In this document: in pieces, positions 9,883 to 19,549 of the stretch
Layout: the number at the start of each line of letters is the position of its first letter
Position numbering within the stretch: the stretch's first letter is position 1
From: Thiomonas sp.
Lineage (GTDB): Bacteria > Pseudomonadota > Gammaproteobacteria > Burkholderiales > Burkholderiaceae_C
Direction: 5' to 3'
Length of the DNA: 64,000 nt
Assembly: GCA_027311065.1 (NCBI GenBank)
Contig: DAICZP010000007.1
Coordinates: 1-64,000, forward strand
Position numbers and translations under genes: made by a program
The notes under the pieces: generated by a model
What the model saw: the letters and a program-made list of their open reading frames with translations, nothing else
Databases searched by the model: none
What the model was told of the DNA's origin: nothing

Positions 9883-10553
9883 AGGGAGCGGATTTTCGCA
9901 TGCACGTAACGCGGACGGCCATGCATGTCGGCGCGTGCGGGCGGCCGGGCCTGCGCCGCGCGCAGGCTGTACCGGGTGTACCAGGTGCCGCGCATGCCGA
10001 TGCTCCGCGCCGCGCGCAAGTGCATCAAGGTATCTTCCACCAGCACGCAGTTGGCAGGGCGAAGACCATGCCGGCGCAACACATGGCGCAGCATGCGTGC
10101 GTCAGGCTTGGGGCGGAGATGCCCGAATTGCCGCATGTCCTCGATGCTGATCACCGATTCAAAGTAACGCAGCAAACCACATTGTCGAAGCACGCGCAGC
10201 GCGTATGCCCGGGGAGCGTTGGTCAGGACGAGCTTGCGCCCGGCAAGCCGGCGCAGCGCGGCAAGCTCGGCGGCATCGGCGCGCAGCATACGGTGCAGGT
10301 CCGGAAACCGATGCGTTTCAGCCAGGAAGTGCTCGGCGCGCACGCCATGCTCACGCATCAACCCCAGCAGCGTCGCCCCGTACCGCCGCCAGAAACACAA
10401 CCGCAGGCGATCCGCCTCGGCCGCATCCACCAGCAGCGTGCGCGCAATATAGCTCCGCATCTCCAGGTTCATAGCGGGGAACACCCGCCATGACGCATCA
10501 TGGAGCGTGTCATCCATGTCGAAGATCCACACCGGAGGGCCTGGGAACGTCAT
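9852..10553 (-). CDS. Pyrimidine 5'-nucleotidase (HAD family)
   Basis: A 233-residue HAD phosphatase of the SDT1/pyrimidine 5'-nucleotidase subfamily. Motif I is IFDMDDTLHD near residue 10, motif II is LVLTNAP and motif III/IV region is RPKPDARML followed by CVLVEDTLMHL. An alpha-helical cap lies between ~20 and 95. It would dephosphorylate pyrimidine nucleoside monophosphates or modified nucleotides. The C-terminal ~30 residues are basic and overlap slmA. The ancestral neighbour argB is now separated from it by an MFS gene and a rightward HD-GYP gene. Confidence 0.88.
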   Translation of the reverse strand: MTFPGPPVWIFDMDDTLHDASWRVFPAMNLEMRSYIARTLLVDAAEADRLRLCFWRRYGATLLGLMREHGVRAEHFLAETHRFPDLHRMLRADAAELAALRRLAGRKLVLTNAPRAYALRVLRQCGLLRYFESVISIEDMRQFGHLRPKPDARMLRHVLRRHGLRPANCVLVEDTLMHLRAARSIGMRGTWYTRYSLRAAQARPPARADMHGRPRYVHAKIRSLWNLRPPIRR

Positions 10554-10601
10554 AGCGCGAACTGTACGCCCTCTGCCCTGACGCGCGGCAGCGGCCGGGG
10601 G

Positions 10602-11876
10602 TCACCCACGAAGCAGACGGTCGCGCGCGCGCAAGCCGGGAAACCAGCGCATCCACAATCCGACCACCAGCAGCGTGCCGATGCCCCCGAGCGCCACGGC
10701 TGGCACCGTCCCGAGCCAGGCCGCGGTCACGCCTGACTCGAATTCACCGAGCTGATTCGACGCGCCGATGAACAGCGAATTCACCGCGCTCACCCTCCCA
10801 CGCAAGGCGTCGGGGGTTTCGAGCTGCACCAGGGTGCCACGAATCACCACGCTGACACTGTCGGCCGCGCCCAGAACCATCAAGGTTGCCAGAGAAAGCA
10901 TCAACGATGTCGATACGGCGAAGACCACGGTCGCCGCTCCGAACACGGCAACGCACCCGAACATCATCGCGCCAGCGCGACGCTCGATCGGGTGGTGCCC
11001 CAGCCAGACGGCCACTGCCAGCGCGCCGACCGCCGGCGCAGCCCGGAGCAGCCCAAGACCCCAGGGGCCGGTGTGGAGAATGTCGCGTGCGAACACAGGC
11101 AGCAAGGCCGTGGCGCCTCCCAGGAGCACCGCGAACAGATCCAGGGAAATGGCACCGAGAAGATCGCGCTCGCCCCGAATGTAGCGAATGCCCTCGAGCA
11201 TCGATGCCAGGCTCGGACGCGCTACCTGGCGCGTGACGGCGGGCACTGCCACCCCGAGCAGCAACACCAGCCCGACGATGTCGAGCAAGGCATTCAAGGC
11301 ATAGGCCGCGCCGGCACCGAACGCATAGACCAGGCCACCCAACGCCGGACCGACAATGATGGCTGCCTGCGTCGCCGAGGCGGACAGGCCGATCGCATGG
11401 GCCTGTTGCTCCTTTGGAACGAGCGCTGGCAGCAGCGCCTGCATGGCTGGCATGTCGAAGGCCCTGCACGCCCCAAGCAACACAGCGACCGCAAAAATCA
11501 ACGCGCGACTGGGTGCCAGTCCCCACCCCATGCTGGCTGCGCCCAGGAGCGCCGCTGCGAACGCCTGCAGGGCCATGCTGACGGCGGCGATGCTGCGACG
11601 ATCGAGGTGATCGGCCGCGGCCCCGGCGACCAGCACCAGGGCAATGCGGGGCAGGAATTGCAACAACCCCACAAGTCCGAGGTCGAACACACGCCCGCTG
11701 AGGGCGTAGATCTGCCATCCGATGGCGACACTGACGATCTGAAAGCCAGCGGTGAGCATGACCCGCGCCAGCCAGAAATGACGGAAGTCGCGCTGCAGGC
11801 GCAGCGGCTTGGGAATGTTGAGCATGGAGGTCAGCGCCAAACCTTCATTATCTTGCCGTCGCCGCCGCGCGACCAT
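10602..11876 (-). CDS. MFS transporter (EntS/DUF894-like exporter)
   Basis: About 424 residues with ~11-12 hydrophobic segments. The start at 11876 is chosen because GGAGG lies 6 nt upstream; another ATG at 11825 lacks an SD and a longer frame to 11996 is unlikely. RDFRHFWLARVMLTAG at the N-terminus, the motif-A-like loop DHLDRRSIAAVSM and LETPDALRGRVSAVNS are typical of the enterobactin-exporter-like branch of the major facilitator superfamily. The substrate is not predictable. It sits between argB and the HAD gene, apparently an insertion into an otherwise conserved cluster. Confidence 0.88.
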   Translation of the reverse strand: MVARRRRQDNEGLALTSMLNIPKPLRLQRDFRHFWLARVMLTAGFQIVSVAIGWQIYALSGRVFDLGLVGLLQFLPRIALVLVAGAAADHLDRRSIAAVSMALQAFAAALLGAASMGWGLAPSRALIFAVAVLLGACRAFDMPAMQALLPALVPKEQQAHAIGLSASATQAAIIVGPALGGLVYAFGAGAAYALNALLDIVGLVLLLGVAVPAVTRQVARPSLASMLEGIRYIRGERDLLGAISLDLFAVLLGGATALLPVFARDILHTGPWGLGLLRAAPAVGALAVAVWLGHHPIERRAGAMMFGCVAVFGAATVVFAVSTSLMLSLATLMVLGAADSVSVVIRGTLVQLETPDALRGRVSAVNSLFIGASNQLGEFESGVTAAWLGTVPAVALGGIGTLLVVGLWMRWFPGLRARDRLLRG

Positions 11877-12018
11877 CGCGTTCCTCCATATCCGGACGCC
11901 GCTCCTACTTGTAAGCTGCTCGCAAGGTTCAAGAGTCGTGCAACGCCCCGCGTCCACTGGCGCGTGAATCGAGGCCGTCGCCGAAACGCCGCGCATCCAA
12001 CCAACGCCGGGACATCAC

Positions 12019-12879
12019 GTGACTGACAGGGAACCCGCAACGCAAGCCCCCGCATTCGCTCCGCGCGCTGCCGCTCGCGTCGAGGCTCTGGATGCACAAC
12101 TACGCGAGGCGCAGGCCGGGCTCGAAAGCTTTGCCTGCGGCTTGGTCGACGCGTTCAACCCGCATCTCGGAGGCCACGGGCGCCGCGTCGCCGCACTGGT
12201 CGACGCCTTCGCCGCATTCCGGCAGCTCCCGGACGCGGGGCGCGAAGCAACCCGCAACGCCGCGCTTTATCACGACCTCGGCCTGCTTGGCGCCAGGCAC
12301 CGCGCCTCGTCGCTCCCCTCGGCCGCCCGCAGCGAAACGGATCGTACGCTGATCCTGCTCCACCCGGATGCGGGGGCAGCGCAGCTGCGCAACCTGCATT
12401 GGCTCGCGCCCGCGGCGCCGTTGGTCGCCGCCCACCACGAGCGCTGGGACGGCGGCGGCTACCCCCGCAAGCTTCGGGGCGAACAAATACCCATCGGTGC
12501 GCGCATTCTCGCCGTGTGCGACGCCTACGACGAAATGCTGAACAAGCCAGCTGACGCGCGCGTGCAATCGAGCGAGACCGACGTATTGACACACCTGCGC
12601 CAAGAGCGGGGGCGCCAGTTCGACCCCCGCGTGGTCGACCTCTTTTTCCGCATGCTGGACAACCGCCCGCCGCCCCGCGTCGGGACTTTCCATCCAGCGG
12701 AAGTCGCCATCACCGTGCGTCAACTCCGTCCCGGCCAACGGCTCGCACGCAACATCGTGAACGCCGTCGGGCTGACCATGCTGGCTAAAGGAGCGATCGT
12801 GCAGGACACGCATGTCTTGCGACTGCAGCGCCTGCGCGACACCCGCGCGGTCGTGGAACCGATTTACATCGAACCCTGA
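12019..12879 (+). CDS. HD-GYP domain protein (putative c-di-GMP phosphodiesterase)
   Basis: A 286-residue cytoplasmic protein starting at a GTG. LYHDLGLLG (~residues 88-96) carries the HD dyad, HHERWDGGGYP (~140-150) the HHExxDGxGYP signature and IPIGARILAVCDAYDEM the following helix, so the metal-binding residues of active HD-GYP enzymes are largely present. The C-terminal ~70 residues form a small beta domain (PAEVAITVRQLRPGQRLARN) found after many HD-GYP domains. No sensor or receiver domain is attached. Its divergent neighbour is the MFS gene and it converges on argB with only 6 nt between stops. Confidence 0.88.
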   Translation: MTDREPATQAPAFAPRAAARVEALDAQLREAQAGLESFACGLVDAFNPHLGGHGRRVAALVDAFAAFRQLPDAGREATRNAALYHDLGLLGARHRASSLPSAARSETDRTLILLHPDAGAAQLRNLHWLAPAAPLVAAHHERWDGGGYPRKLRGEQIPIGARILAVCDAYDEMLNKPADARVQSSETDVLTHLRQERGRQFDPRVVDLFFRMLDNRPPPRVGTFHPAEVAITVRQLRPGQRLARNIVNAVGLTMLAKGAIVQDTHVLRLQRLRDTRAVVEPIYIEP

Positions 12880-12885
12880 AAGGAC

Positions 12886-13794
12886 TCAATGCGACCGGAT
12901 CATGGTGCCAAACGCCTGCTCAGTCAAAATTTCCAACAGCATGGCATGCGGGATGCGCCCGTCGATGATGTGCACCGAGTTGACACCGGAGCGCGCCGCA
13001 TCGAGGGCCGATGAGATCTTTGGCAACATCCCACCGGAGATGCTGCCATCGGCAAACATTTCATCAATTTCGCGCGCGCTCAGATCAGTGAGCAATTCAC
13101 CCGCCTTGTTCAACACGCCTGGTGTGTTGGTCAGCAAAACGAGCTTTTCAGCCTTGAGCACCTCGGCAAGCTTGCCCGCCACCACATCCGCGTTGATGTT
13201 GTAGTTCTCGTTGTCCGCGCCAAAACCCAAGGGCGAGATCACCGGGATGAATTGGTCATCCTGCAGCGCCTTGACCACGCTGGGATCAATGGCCACGATT
13301 TCTCCAACCTGCCCGACGTCGTGCTCGAGCTCGGGGTTTTCGCGATCGCGCATGCGCAGCTTGCGCGCTCGGATCATGCCGCCATCGCGCCCCGTCAACC
13401 CGACCGCCTTGCCGCCGGCGACGTTGATCAGACCGACGATATCCTGCTGGACCTGGCCTGCCAGCACCCACTCGACAACTTCCATGGTTTCGTCGTCGGT
13501 GACACGCATGCCCTGGATGAAAGTGCCTTTTTTCCCGATTTTTGCCAAGGCCTCGTCGATCTGCGGCCCACCGCCGTGGACGACGACCGGATTCATCCCC
13601 ACGAGCTTGAGCAGGACGATGTCCTCCGCGAAATCCTGCTGCAGATCCGGATCGGTCATGGCGTTGCCGCCGTACTTGATGACCAGGGTCTTGCCGTGGA
13701 ACTTGCGGATGTAGGGAAGCGCCTGCGCCAGGATCTCGGCCTTGTCCCGTGGCGAAATATGCGTCAGGGCGGGGATGTCAGGGGTGTCTTGCAT
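12886..13794 (-). CDS. argB: Acetylglutamate kinase
   Basis: A 302-residue amino-acid kinase for the second step of arginine synthesis (N-acetylglutamate + ATP). VIKYGGNAM is the ATP phosphate loop, [10 protein letters not shown] binds substrate, and [15 protein letters not shown] with LLTNTPGVL form the nucleotide site. The ~25-residue N-terminal helix before the first strand ([20 protein letters not shown]) is the extension seen in arginine-inhibited enzymes, so feedback inhibition is likely. The start at 13794 gives the standard length; a GTG 45 nt upstream is in frame but would add an unusual hydrophobic head. Confidence 0.97.
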   Translation of the reverse strand: MQDTPDIPALTHISPRDKAEILAQALPYIRKFHGKTLVIKYGGNAMTDPDLQQDFAEDIVLLKLVGMNPVVVHGGGPQIDEALAKIGKKGTFIQGMRVTDDETMEVVEWVLAGQVQQDIVGLINVAGGKAVGLTGRDGGMIRARKLRMRDRENPELEHDVGQVGEIVAIDPSVVKALQDDQFIPVISPLGFGADNENYNINADVVAGKLAEVLKAEKLVLLTNTPGVLNKAGELLTDLSAREIDEMFADGSISGGMLPKISSALDAARSGVNSVHIIDGRIPHAMLLEILTEQAFGTMIRSH

Positions 13795-13868
13795 CGGAAT
13801 GGAGCGCAGGTCGAAGGATGGTGCGAAGCACAAACCCACTGATTCTATGAATAACCATGCCGTTTGGG

Positions 13869-15041
13869 TCAGAATGCAGCAATGCCGGTGATCGCCCTGC
13901 CGAGGATGAGCGCATGGATGTCGTGGGTTCCCTCGTAGGTATTGACGACTTCGAGGTTCACAAGGTGTCGCGCAATCCCGTATTCATCGGATATGCCGTT
14001 ACCGCCGAGCATGTCTCGCGCATTGCGTGCGATGTCCAGCGCCTTGCCACAGCTGTTGCGCTTCATGATCGAGGTCATTTCGGGCCGCGCTTGGCCAGCC
14101 TCCTTGAGGCGTCCAAGGCGCAGACATCCCTGCAGCGCAAGCGCAATGTCGCTCATCATGTCGGCGAGCTTGCGCTGGACGAGTTGATTCGCCGCGAGCG
14201 GCCGACCGAATTGCGTACGCCCCATCACGTAGTCCCGCGCGCGGGCGTAACAGTCTTCCGCCGCCCCCAAGGCGCCCCAGGCAATACCAAAACGTGCGCT
14301 ATCGAGGCAAGTGAAAGGCCCTTTGAGACCGCGCACATCCGCAAACGCATGATCCGCTGGACAGAACACCGCATCCAGCATGACGCGCCCGGTGATTGAC
14401 GTCCGCAGGCCGACCTTCCCATGAATGGGCGCTGTGGACAACCCCTTGGCACCCTTCCCGACGACAAAGCCTCGAATGTCTCCCGCGTCATCCTTGGCCC
14501 AGACAACGAATACATCCGCGATCGGGGCGTTGGAAATCCAGGTTTTCTCCCCCGTGATCTCCCAGCCACCAGGCACCTCGCGAGCGCGCGAGCGCATACT
14601 TCCGGGATCCGAGCCATGGTCGGGTTCGGTCAGGCAGAAACAGCCGATACGCTCGCCCCGCGCCAGCAGGGGAAGCCAGGTCTGGCGGACGATGTCGCTG
14701 CCGAAAACGTGCATGGGCAGCATCACCAACGAGCTTTGGACGCTCATCATGGATCGGAACCCGGAGTCGACACGCTCGATCTCACGCGCGATCAGCCCAT
14801 AGGCAACCGCGCCGAGGCCGGCGCCACCGAATTTGGCAGGAATCGTGGGCCCGAGGAAGCCCATGGCACCCAATTCCCGGAACAGACCGGGGTCGGTCAC
14901 CTCGTCGCGAAATGCCTGCAGCACACGTGGCCGCAGGCTCTCGCGGCACCACAGGTTCGCTGCATCGCGCACCGCGCGCTCGTCGGCATCGAGTTGACCG
15001 TCGAGCACGAGCGGGTCAAGCGGATCGAATGGTGCATGCAT
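13869..15041 (-). CDS. gcdH: Glutaryl-CoA dehydrogenase
   Basis: A 390-residue acyl-CoA dehydrogenase that oxidises and decarboxylates glutaryl-CoA to crotonyl-CoA in lysine, tryptophan and aromatic degradation. [13 protein letters not shown] carries the Arg that binds the glutaryl carboxylate. The catalytic Glu lies in [20 protein letters not shown] at the C-terminus, which is diagnostic for this enzyme. [15 protein letters not shown] is the FAD/substrate loop. GGAG lies 8 nt before the ATG. Crotonyl-CoA produced here could feed the beta-oxidation enzymes encoded at 2-8 kb. No regulator is adjacent. Confidence 0.95.
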   Translation of the reverse strand: MHAPFDPLDPLVLDGQLDADERAVRDAANLWCRESLRPRVLQAFRDEVTDPGLFRELGAMGFLGPTIPAKFGGAGLGAVAYGLIAREIERVDSGFRSMMSVQSSLVMLPMHVFGSDIVRQTWLPLLARGERIGCFCLTEPDHGSDPGSMRSRAREVPGGWEITGEKTWISNAPIADVFVVWAKDDAGDIRGFVVGKGAKGLSTAPIHGKVGLRTSITGRVMLDAVFCPADHAFADVRGLKGPFTCLDSARFGIAWGALGAAEDCYARARDYVMGRTQFGRPLAANQLVQRKLADMMSDIALALQGCLRLGRLKEAGQARPEMTSIMKRNSCGKALDIARNARDMLGGNGISDEYGIARHLVNLEVVNTYEGTHDIHALILGRAITGIAAF

Positions 15042-15294
15042 CGGAGGTGCTCCAAGGTGTAAGAGGCGCGAAAGCGGCGACCGCCGTGCGCATCAGCGCA
15101 ACGATAACGCAATGCCTGCCTCCACCACGACTGCCGCAACTGGCGTGTGGCTCACGGTGCCGACCATGAGTTACGAATTATTTCAAATAACTTGCGCTGT
15201 AACACGGATTTTGCGCGTCAAAATCCCGATACTTCTGGGCATACGCAAGCAGCGACAAGCCATGTATGGTCATGGCTGCACGGAGAGGCGAACC

Positions 15295-16062
15295 ATGCCG
15301 GCACTCGATCACACGCAACGCGGGAGACCTGAACCCAGCGAGCACACAGCCGCGCTCAAACGCTTCGATGCTCTGGCCATCGGACTCCAGCGCAAGGCCG
15401 ATGGCGATGATGAAGGTGCCTTCGAGTGGCTCACGCGCGCAGCCGCCGATGGCTACGCCGTCGCCCAATACCATCTCGGCTGCATGACCCGCAGAGGCCG
15501 TGGCGTGTTGAGGGACGCCCGGGAAGCGGCCAACTGGTTCATGAAAGCCGCGCTGGGCGGGTACCCGCGCGCGCAAGCAGCGCTGGGGATCATGTACAAG
15601 AATGGCGAGGGAGTCCCCCAGGACGACGCCATCGCCGCGCGCTGGCTCGGCGATGCCGCCGCGCACGATGTCGTCTGCGCGCAATATCACCTCGGCTTGC
15701 TGCTTCTGGAAGGTCGCGGCGTTGCCCAGGACGACACCGAAGCATTCCGGTGGCTGCTGCGCGCGGCCGAGCGGAATCACTGCGCCTCGCAGTACTACGT
15801 TGGCCTGATGTTCCGGGCTGGATGTGGAACAGCGGCGGATCTCGCGCAGGCACAGGCGTGGCTGCGCAGCGCCGCCAACCAGGGTTGCGCTCCTGCGCAA
15901 CAGGCCATGGCCGAACTTTACAAGCGCGGCACTGGCGTGTCGCGCCGAGACGACGGGTCGGCTGAATGGCTCCGCAGGACGGTGGCTCGCAGCATGGTGC
16001 AAATCGACGCCCATTCCATCGCTGACGAGGATGATATTGATCCGATCGAGTCAGGCTGTTGA
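15295..16062 (+). CDS. Sel1-like repeat protein
   Basis: A 255-residue protein of about five consecutive Sel1/TPR-like repeats (~36 residues each, between residues ~35 and 230) with the family pattern A-x-Y-x-LG-x-M/L-Y-x-x-G-x-G-V. Such repeats form a superhelical protein-binding scaffold. The start at 15295 has GGAGAGG just upstream; an in-frame extension back to 15112 is possible but lacks an SD. No signal peptide is present with the chosen start, so it is probably cytoplasmic. The partner is unknown. cfa follows after 33 nt. Confidence 0.85.
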   Translation: MPALDHTQRGRPEPSEHTAALKRFDALAIGLQRKADGDDEGAFEWLTRAAADGYAVAQYHLGCMTRRGRGVLRDAREAANWFMKAALGGYPRAQAALGIMYKNGEGVPQDDAIAARWLGDAAAHDVVCAQYHLGLLLLEGRGVAQDDTEAFRWLLRAAERNHCASQYYVGLMFRAGCGTAADLAQAQAWLRSAANQGCAPAQQAMAELYKRGTGVSRRDDGSAEWLRRTVARSMVQIDAHSIADEDDIDPIESGC

Positions 16063-16095
16063 AATCGATGGGGAGAAAGCTGAAGGAGGACTGCC

Positions 16096-17328
16096 ATGCC
16101 GATGATGCCGGCGCGCTTTTTTCTCCAGGCTGCCGCGGCCAGGCTTCAGGCGCTTCCGCTTCCCTGTGCGCTGCAACTTCCCGACGGCCAGCGCATTGGC
16201 GCCGAACGCCCGAGGCTGGCCTTGATCACCCGCGACCTGCGGACCCTGGCCCATTTGGCCCAAGGCGCCATCGGCAGGTTGGCGGAAGACTACGTCGAAG
16301 GTCGCCTGGAGATCGAGGGTCGACTTCGCGACCTCATGGTGGCTGCCCCGGCATTGCTGGCGCGTGATCCGACGTCGCAACCAGGCGGGGTGCTGCGGCG
16401 CGCCATGCGCGGCGCGTGGGAGCGCACACATCACAGCCGCCGACGCGACGCGGCGCAGATTCGACACCACTACGACGTTGGCGACGCTTTCTACGCCATC
16501 TGGCTCGATCCCCGCCGCGTCTATTCGTGCGCCTACTTTGCGTCGCCGTCGATGTCTTTGGCGCAGGCGCAAGAGGCCAAGCTTGAACTCATCTGCCGCA
16601 AGCTGCAGCTGACGCCGGGTGAACGCTTTCTCGACATCGGCGCCGGCTGGGGCGCTTTGATCCTGTGGGCCGCCGAGCATCACGGGGTGGAGGCCACGGG
16701 CATCACACTGTCCATGAACCAGCATCGCCACGTCACCGAGCAGATCGCCCGCAGGGGGCTTACCGGTCGGGTACGCATCCTGCTCCAGGACTATCGCGAC
16801 GTCGACGCGTCCGAACCCTTCGACAAAATCGCATCCGTGGGCATGTGCGAGCACGTCGGTCGCACGAATCTGGGCGCCTACTTCCAGAAAATCCGCAGCC
16901 TCTTGCGTCCCGGAGGACTGCTGCTCAACCACGCCATAGCCGCAGGCGGCACGGACAACATCGATCTGGCCGGAGGTATCGGCGATTTCATCGAACGCTA
17001 CATTTTCCCCGGCGGTCAACTTGTGCACATCAGCCACCTCGTCGACAAGCTTTCGCGCAGCGGCCTGGAGCTGCTGGACGTCGAGTCCTGGCGACCCCAT
17101 TACGCCCGGACCTTGTGGCATTGGGCGGACGCACTCGAGAGCAATCTCGAGCGCGCGCGTGCCGCGCTGGGTGCGCGCGCGGATCCCGTGCTGCGAGCCT
17201 ACCGCCTGTACCTCGCAGGGTCCGCGATGGGGTTTGAGCAAGGATGGATGTCCATCTTCCAGGTCCTCGCGTCGACGCCGGGCAGCACATCCGCGTACCC
17301 GTACAACCGTGCCTACATGTATCGCTAA
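16096..17328 (+). CDS. cfa: Cyclopropane-fatty-acyl-phospholipid synthase family methyltransferase
   Basis: A 410-residue SAM-dependent enzyme that adds a methylene bridge to unsaturated acyl chains of membrane phospholipids. The N-terminal ~130 residues form the lipid-binding domain. IRHHYDVGDAFYAIWLD begins the catalytic part, FLDIGAGWGAL is the SAM-binding loop, ASVGMCEHVG carries the active-site Glu and His, and the C-terminus contains the typical HWADALESN and Y-rich tail. GAAGGAGG lies before the ATG. Membrane cyclopropanation usually protects against acid and desiccation. Confidence 0.92.
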   Translation: MPMMPARFFLQAAAARLQALPLPCALQLPDGQRIGAERPRLALITRDLRTLAHLAQGAIGRLAEDYVEGRLEIEGRLRDLMVAAPALLARDPTSQPGGVLRRAMRGAWERTHHSRRRDAAQIRHHYDVGDAFYAIWLDPRRVYSCAYFASPSMSLAQAQEAKLELICRKLQLTPGERFLDIGAGWGALILWAAEHHGVEATGITLSMNQHRHVTEQIARRGLTGRVRILLQDYRDVDASEPFDKIASVGMCEHVGRTNLGAYFQKIRSLLRPGGLLLNHAIAAGGTDNIDLAGGIGDFIERYIFPGGQLVHISHLVDKLSRSGLELLDVESWRPHYARTLWHWADALESNLERARAALGARADPVLRAYRLYLAGSAMGFEQGWMSIFQVLASTPGSTSAYPYNRAYMYR

Positions 17329-17561
17329 ACTTGTGCGACACGACGTCCCACCGCATCGACCGCTACTATCGCACTGTCAGATAGAGATTTTCGCTAGCTG
17401 AAATCGTTAACGCCACTGCCTGGATGAATATGGCCGCGGGTCTTGGCGTTGCATTCCCGGTTGCAAACACTGCCGCGTCCCGCCCGAAGGGCATCGAGGT
17501 CGAGGCTGAACGATCATCCCGCCGGGGCAAGCCCGCGGCGGAACCCGACGAGGAGAATGGC

Positions 17562-17927
17562 ATGCGCAAATTCATCGCAATTCTGTCCTTGCTGGCCGCG
17601 TCCGGCATCGCCTGCGCGCAAGCGGACACCGGCCCGGCACATCTGTGCGGCGGCATCGGCAAGGAAGGACGATCCGAGATGCTGACCCACCGGAAGGATT
17701 TTGACCTCGGATTCTGGTTGACCGAAGGGAAGACCGACCGCTATCTGGCCGCCGTCCCCATCACCATCGAGCACGACGGCACCACGGTGGCGTCGTTCCT
17801 GTCGGACGGACCCGTGTGCTACGTCAAGCTCCCAGCTGGGACTTACACCGTGATTGGCACCCGCAAGGGTGAAACGCGCAAGGCCGAGATCAAGACCGGA
17901 TCGTTCGGGACATACCTGCGCTGGTAA
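17562..17927 (+). CDS. Small exported protein of unknown function
   Basis: A 121-residue protein with a clear signal peptide (MRKFIAILSLLAASGIACAQA; predicted cleavage after AQA). The mature ~100-residue domain has alternating hydrophobic strands and ends in LPAGTYTVIGTRKGETRKAE, resembling small beta-sandwich (carboxypeptidase-regulatory-like) periplasmic proteins. Two Cys residues in the mature part could form a disulphide. The start at 17562 has AGGAG 6 nt upstream. No neighbour suggests a role. Confidence 0.75.
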   Translation: MRKFIAILSLLAASGIACAQADTGPAHLCGGIGKEGRSEMLTHRKDFDLGFWLTEGKTDRYLAAVPITIEHDGTTVASFLSDGPVCYVKLPAGTYTVIGTRKGETRKAEIKTGSFGTYLRW

Positions 17928-17938
17928 GCCGCATCCAC

Positions 17939-17977
17939 GCGCAGGCTGTGCGGGCTTCATCACCCGCCACCCTGCGC
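17939..17977. terminator. Stem-loop between convergent genes
   Basis: GCGCAGG (17939-17945) pairs with CCTGCGC (17971-17977), and CGGG/CCCG pair inside. It occupies the 60-bp gap between two convergent genes, so it may act as a bidirectional terminator. No T-run follows on either strand, so intrinsic termination is uncertain. Confidence 0.4.
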
Positions 17978-17987
17978 ACGATGCGTA

Positions 17988-18854
17988 TCAACCGAGTCGA
18001 CCCGCGCGAAAATCGGCGACCGCTTGATAGATCTCCTGCTGCGTGTTCATCACGAACGGGCCATATTGGGTAATGGGCTCACCCAACGGCTTCCCGGCAA
18101 TGAGGAGAAATCGCGCCGCGTCGTGAGCCTGCACGCGCACCCCATCGCAGTGGGGATCTGTGGCAAGCACCGCCATGCATCCGGCGTCGATTTCCTGCCC
18201 TTCGACCGTGACCGTGCCGCGATAGACATACAGGAATGCGTTGTTTTCCGGCGTCAGTGGCTGCTCGAGAACACCACCTCCCGCCGGAATGTTCACGTCG
18301 AGGTACACCACGTCGGTGGCGTCGCGCGTCACCGCTCCCTGCACCCCATGGCTGGCACCAGCGATCACGGTGATGTCGACCCCGCCGGGAGCAAGCACGT
18401 GCGCGAGCTCCGCGGCGCTGAAGTCGCGGTACCAGGGCGCGCACAGCTTGTCGCGCGCGGGCAGATTCACCCAGAGCTGGAACCCTTCCATCACCCCGGA
18501 TTCCTGCTCTGGAATTTCGGAATGCACCAGGCCACGGCCTGCGGTCATCCATTGCACGCCGCCGCTGTCAAGAAGGCCTTCATGGCCGGCGCTGTCGCGA
18601 TGGCGCATGCGCCCGGCGATCATGTACGTCACGGTCTCGAAACCTCGATGCGGATGATCGGGGAAACCAGCGATGTAATCGTCCGGGTTATCGCTGCCGA
18701 ATGCATCGAGCATCAGGAACGGATCGAGGCGACGCTGCAGGTCCTGGGTCAGCACGCGGGTCAGGCGCACACCCGCGCCATCCGAGGTCGCGCGTCCCGT
18801 CACGCGTCGCTCCACGGATCGGGACGCAGCGACGTGGGTCGGCACGGAATCCAT
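17988..18854 (-). CDS. Pirin family protein
   Basis: A 288-residue bicupin. The metal-binding His residues are in FPDHPHRGFETV (~55-66) and GRGLVHSE (~100-107); the C-terminal cupin has LYVYRGTV. Bacterial pirins are iron proteins, some with quercetin 2,3-dioxygenase activity. The ATG at 18854 follows the azoR stop by two bases with GGGAG 7 nt upstream, so translation is coupled to azoR; a GTG at 18860 overlapping the stop is also possible. With azoR and the divergent LysR gene it forms a redox or electrophile-stress module. Confidence 0.9.
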   Translation of the reverse strand: MDSVPTHVAASRSVERRVTGRATSDGAGVRLTRVLTQDLQRRLDPFLMLDAFGSDNPDDYIAGFPDHPHRGFETVTYMIAGRMRHRDSAGHEGLLDSGGVQWMTAGRGLVHSEIPEQESGVMEGFQLWVNLPARDKLCAPWYRDFSAAELAHVLAPGGVDITVIAGASHGVQGAVTRDATDVVYLDVNIPAGGGVLEQPLTPENNAFLYVYRGTVTVEGQEIDAGCMAVLATDPHCDGVRVQAHDAARFLLIAGKPLGEPITQYGPFVMNTQQEIYQAVADFRAGRLG

Positions 18855-18856
18855 GA

Positions 18857-19459
18857 TCACGCTCCCAGGGCGACGTCGAGATCGGCGGCAGCCTGCTCAA
18901 GCGCCTGCGCGGCGGCTTCCGGGCCCATCGCGAAACCTTCCGCATAAATGCAATGCAGATCTGTCATCCCGAGGAAACCGAGGACCGTCCTGAGATACGG
19001 CACCTGGCTATCGGCCGGCGTATCGCGGTAGCGACCGCCACGTGCGAGCGCCAGAAAGACGCGGCGCCCCCCGAGCAAGCCTTCGGGGCCCGACGCGGTA
19101 TAGCGAAAGGTCACCCCGGCGCGGGCAATGGCGTCAATCCAGTTTTTCAACTGCACCGGAACACCGAAGTTGTACATCGGCACCCCGAGCACCAACGTGT
19201 CGTGCGCTTGCACTTCACGGATCAAGGCGTCGTCGAGCGCGACCCGCGCGGCCTGCTCGGGGCTGCGCTGCTCGGGCGGTGTGAACAATGCGCCCAGCGC
19301 CGCCTCATCCAGGTTGGGATGAGGCGTGCGCCCAAGATCCCGAACTGTCAAGGTGGCATTTGGATTGGCGGCACGCAGTCGCTCCACCACGGCATTGGCA
19401 ATGCGGGTGGAATTCGCAGCATCACCGCGCGCGCTGGCATTGATTTGCAGAATTTTCAT
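18857..19459 (-). CDS. azoR: FMN-dependent NADH:quinone oxidoreductase / azoreductase
   Basis: A 200-residue flavodoxin-fold enzyme. [10 protein letters not shown] at the N-terminus binds FMN phosphate, [19 protein letters not shown] is the flavin/dimer signature, and ALARGGRY is the isoalloxazine-contact loop. AzoR reduces quinones and azo dyes with NADH in two-electron steps and protects against thiol stress. GGGAG lies 6 nt before the ATG. It is the first gene after the divergent LysR regulator and is coupled to the pirin gene. Confidence 0.93.
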   Translation of the reverse strand: MKILQINASARGDAANSTRIANAVVERLRAANPNATLTVRDLGRTPHPNLDEAALGALFTPPEQRSPEQAARVALDDALIREVQAHDTLVLGVPMYNFGVPVQLKNWIDAIARAGVTFRYTASGPEGLLGGRRVFLALARGGRYRDTPADSQVPYLRTVLGFLGMTDLHCIYAEGFAMGPEAAAQALEQAAADLDVALGA

Positions 19460-19549
19460 GGATATCTCCCGAGGTGGAATGGATATTCACACTGTATACG
19501 TTCCAAAATATTTGATAAAGATCTACAAATTGATATCATTCATCCATCC
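19460..19549. promoter_or_regulatory. Divergent azoR / lysR control region
   Basis: A 90-bp AT-rich region between the divergent azoR and LysR genes. It contains GTATAC and TGATATCA palindromes, plausible LysR-regulator contact points, and must hold both promoters. No confident -35/-10 pair was assigned. Confidence 0.5.
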
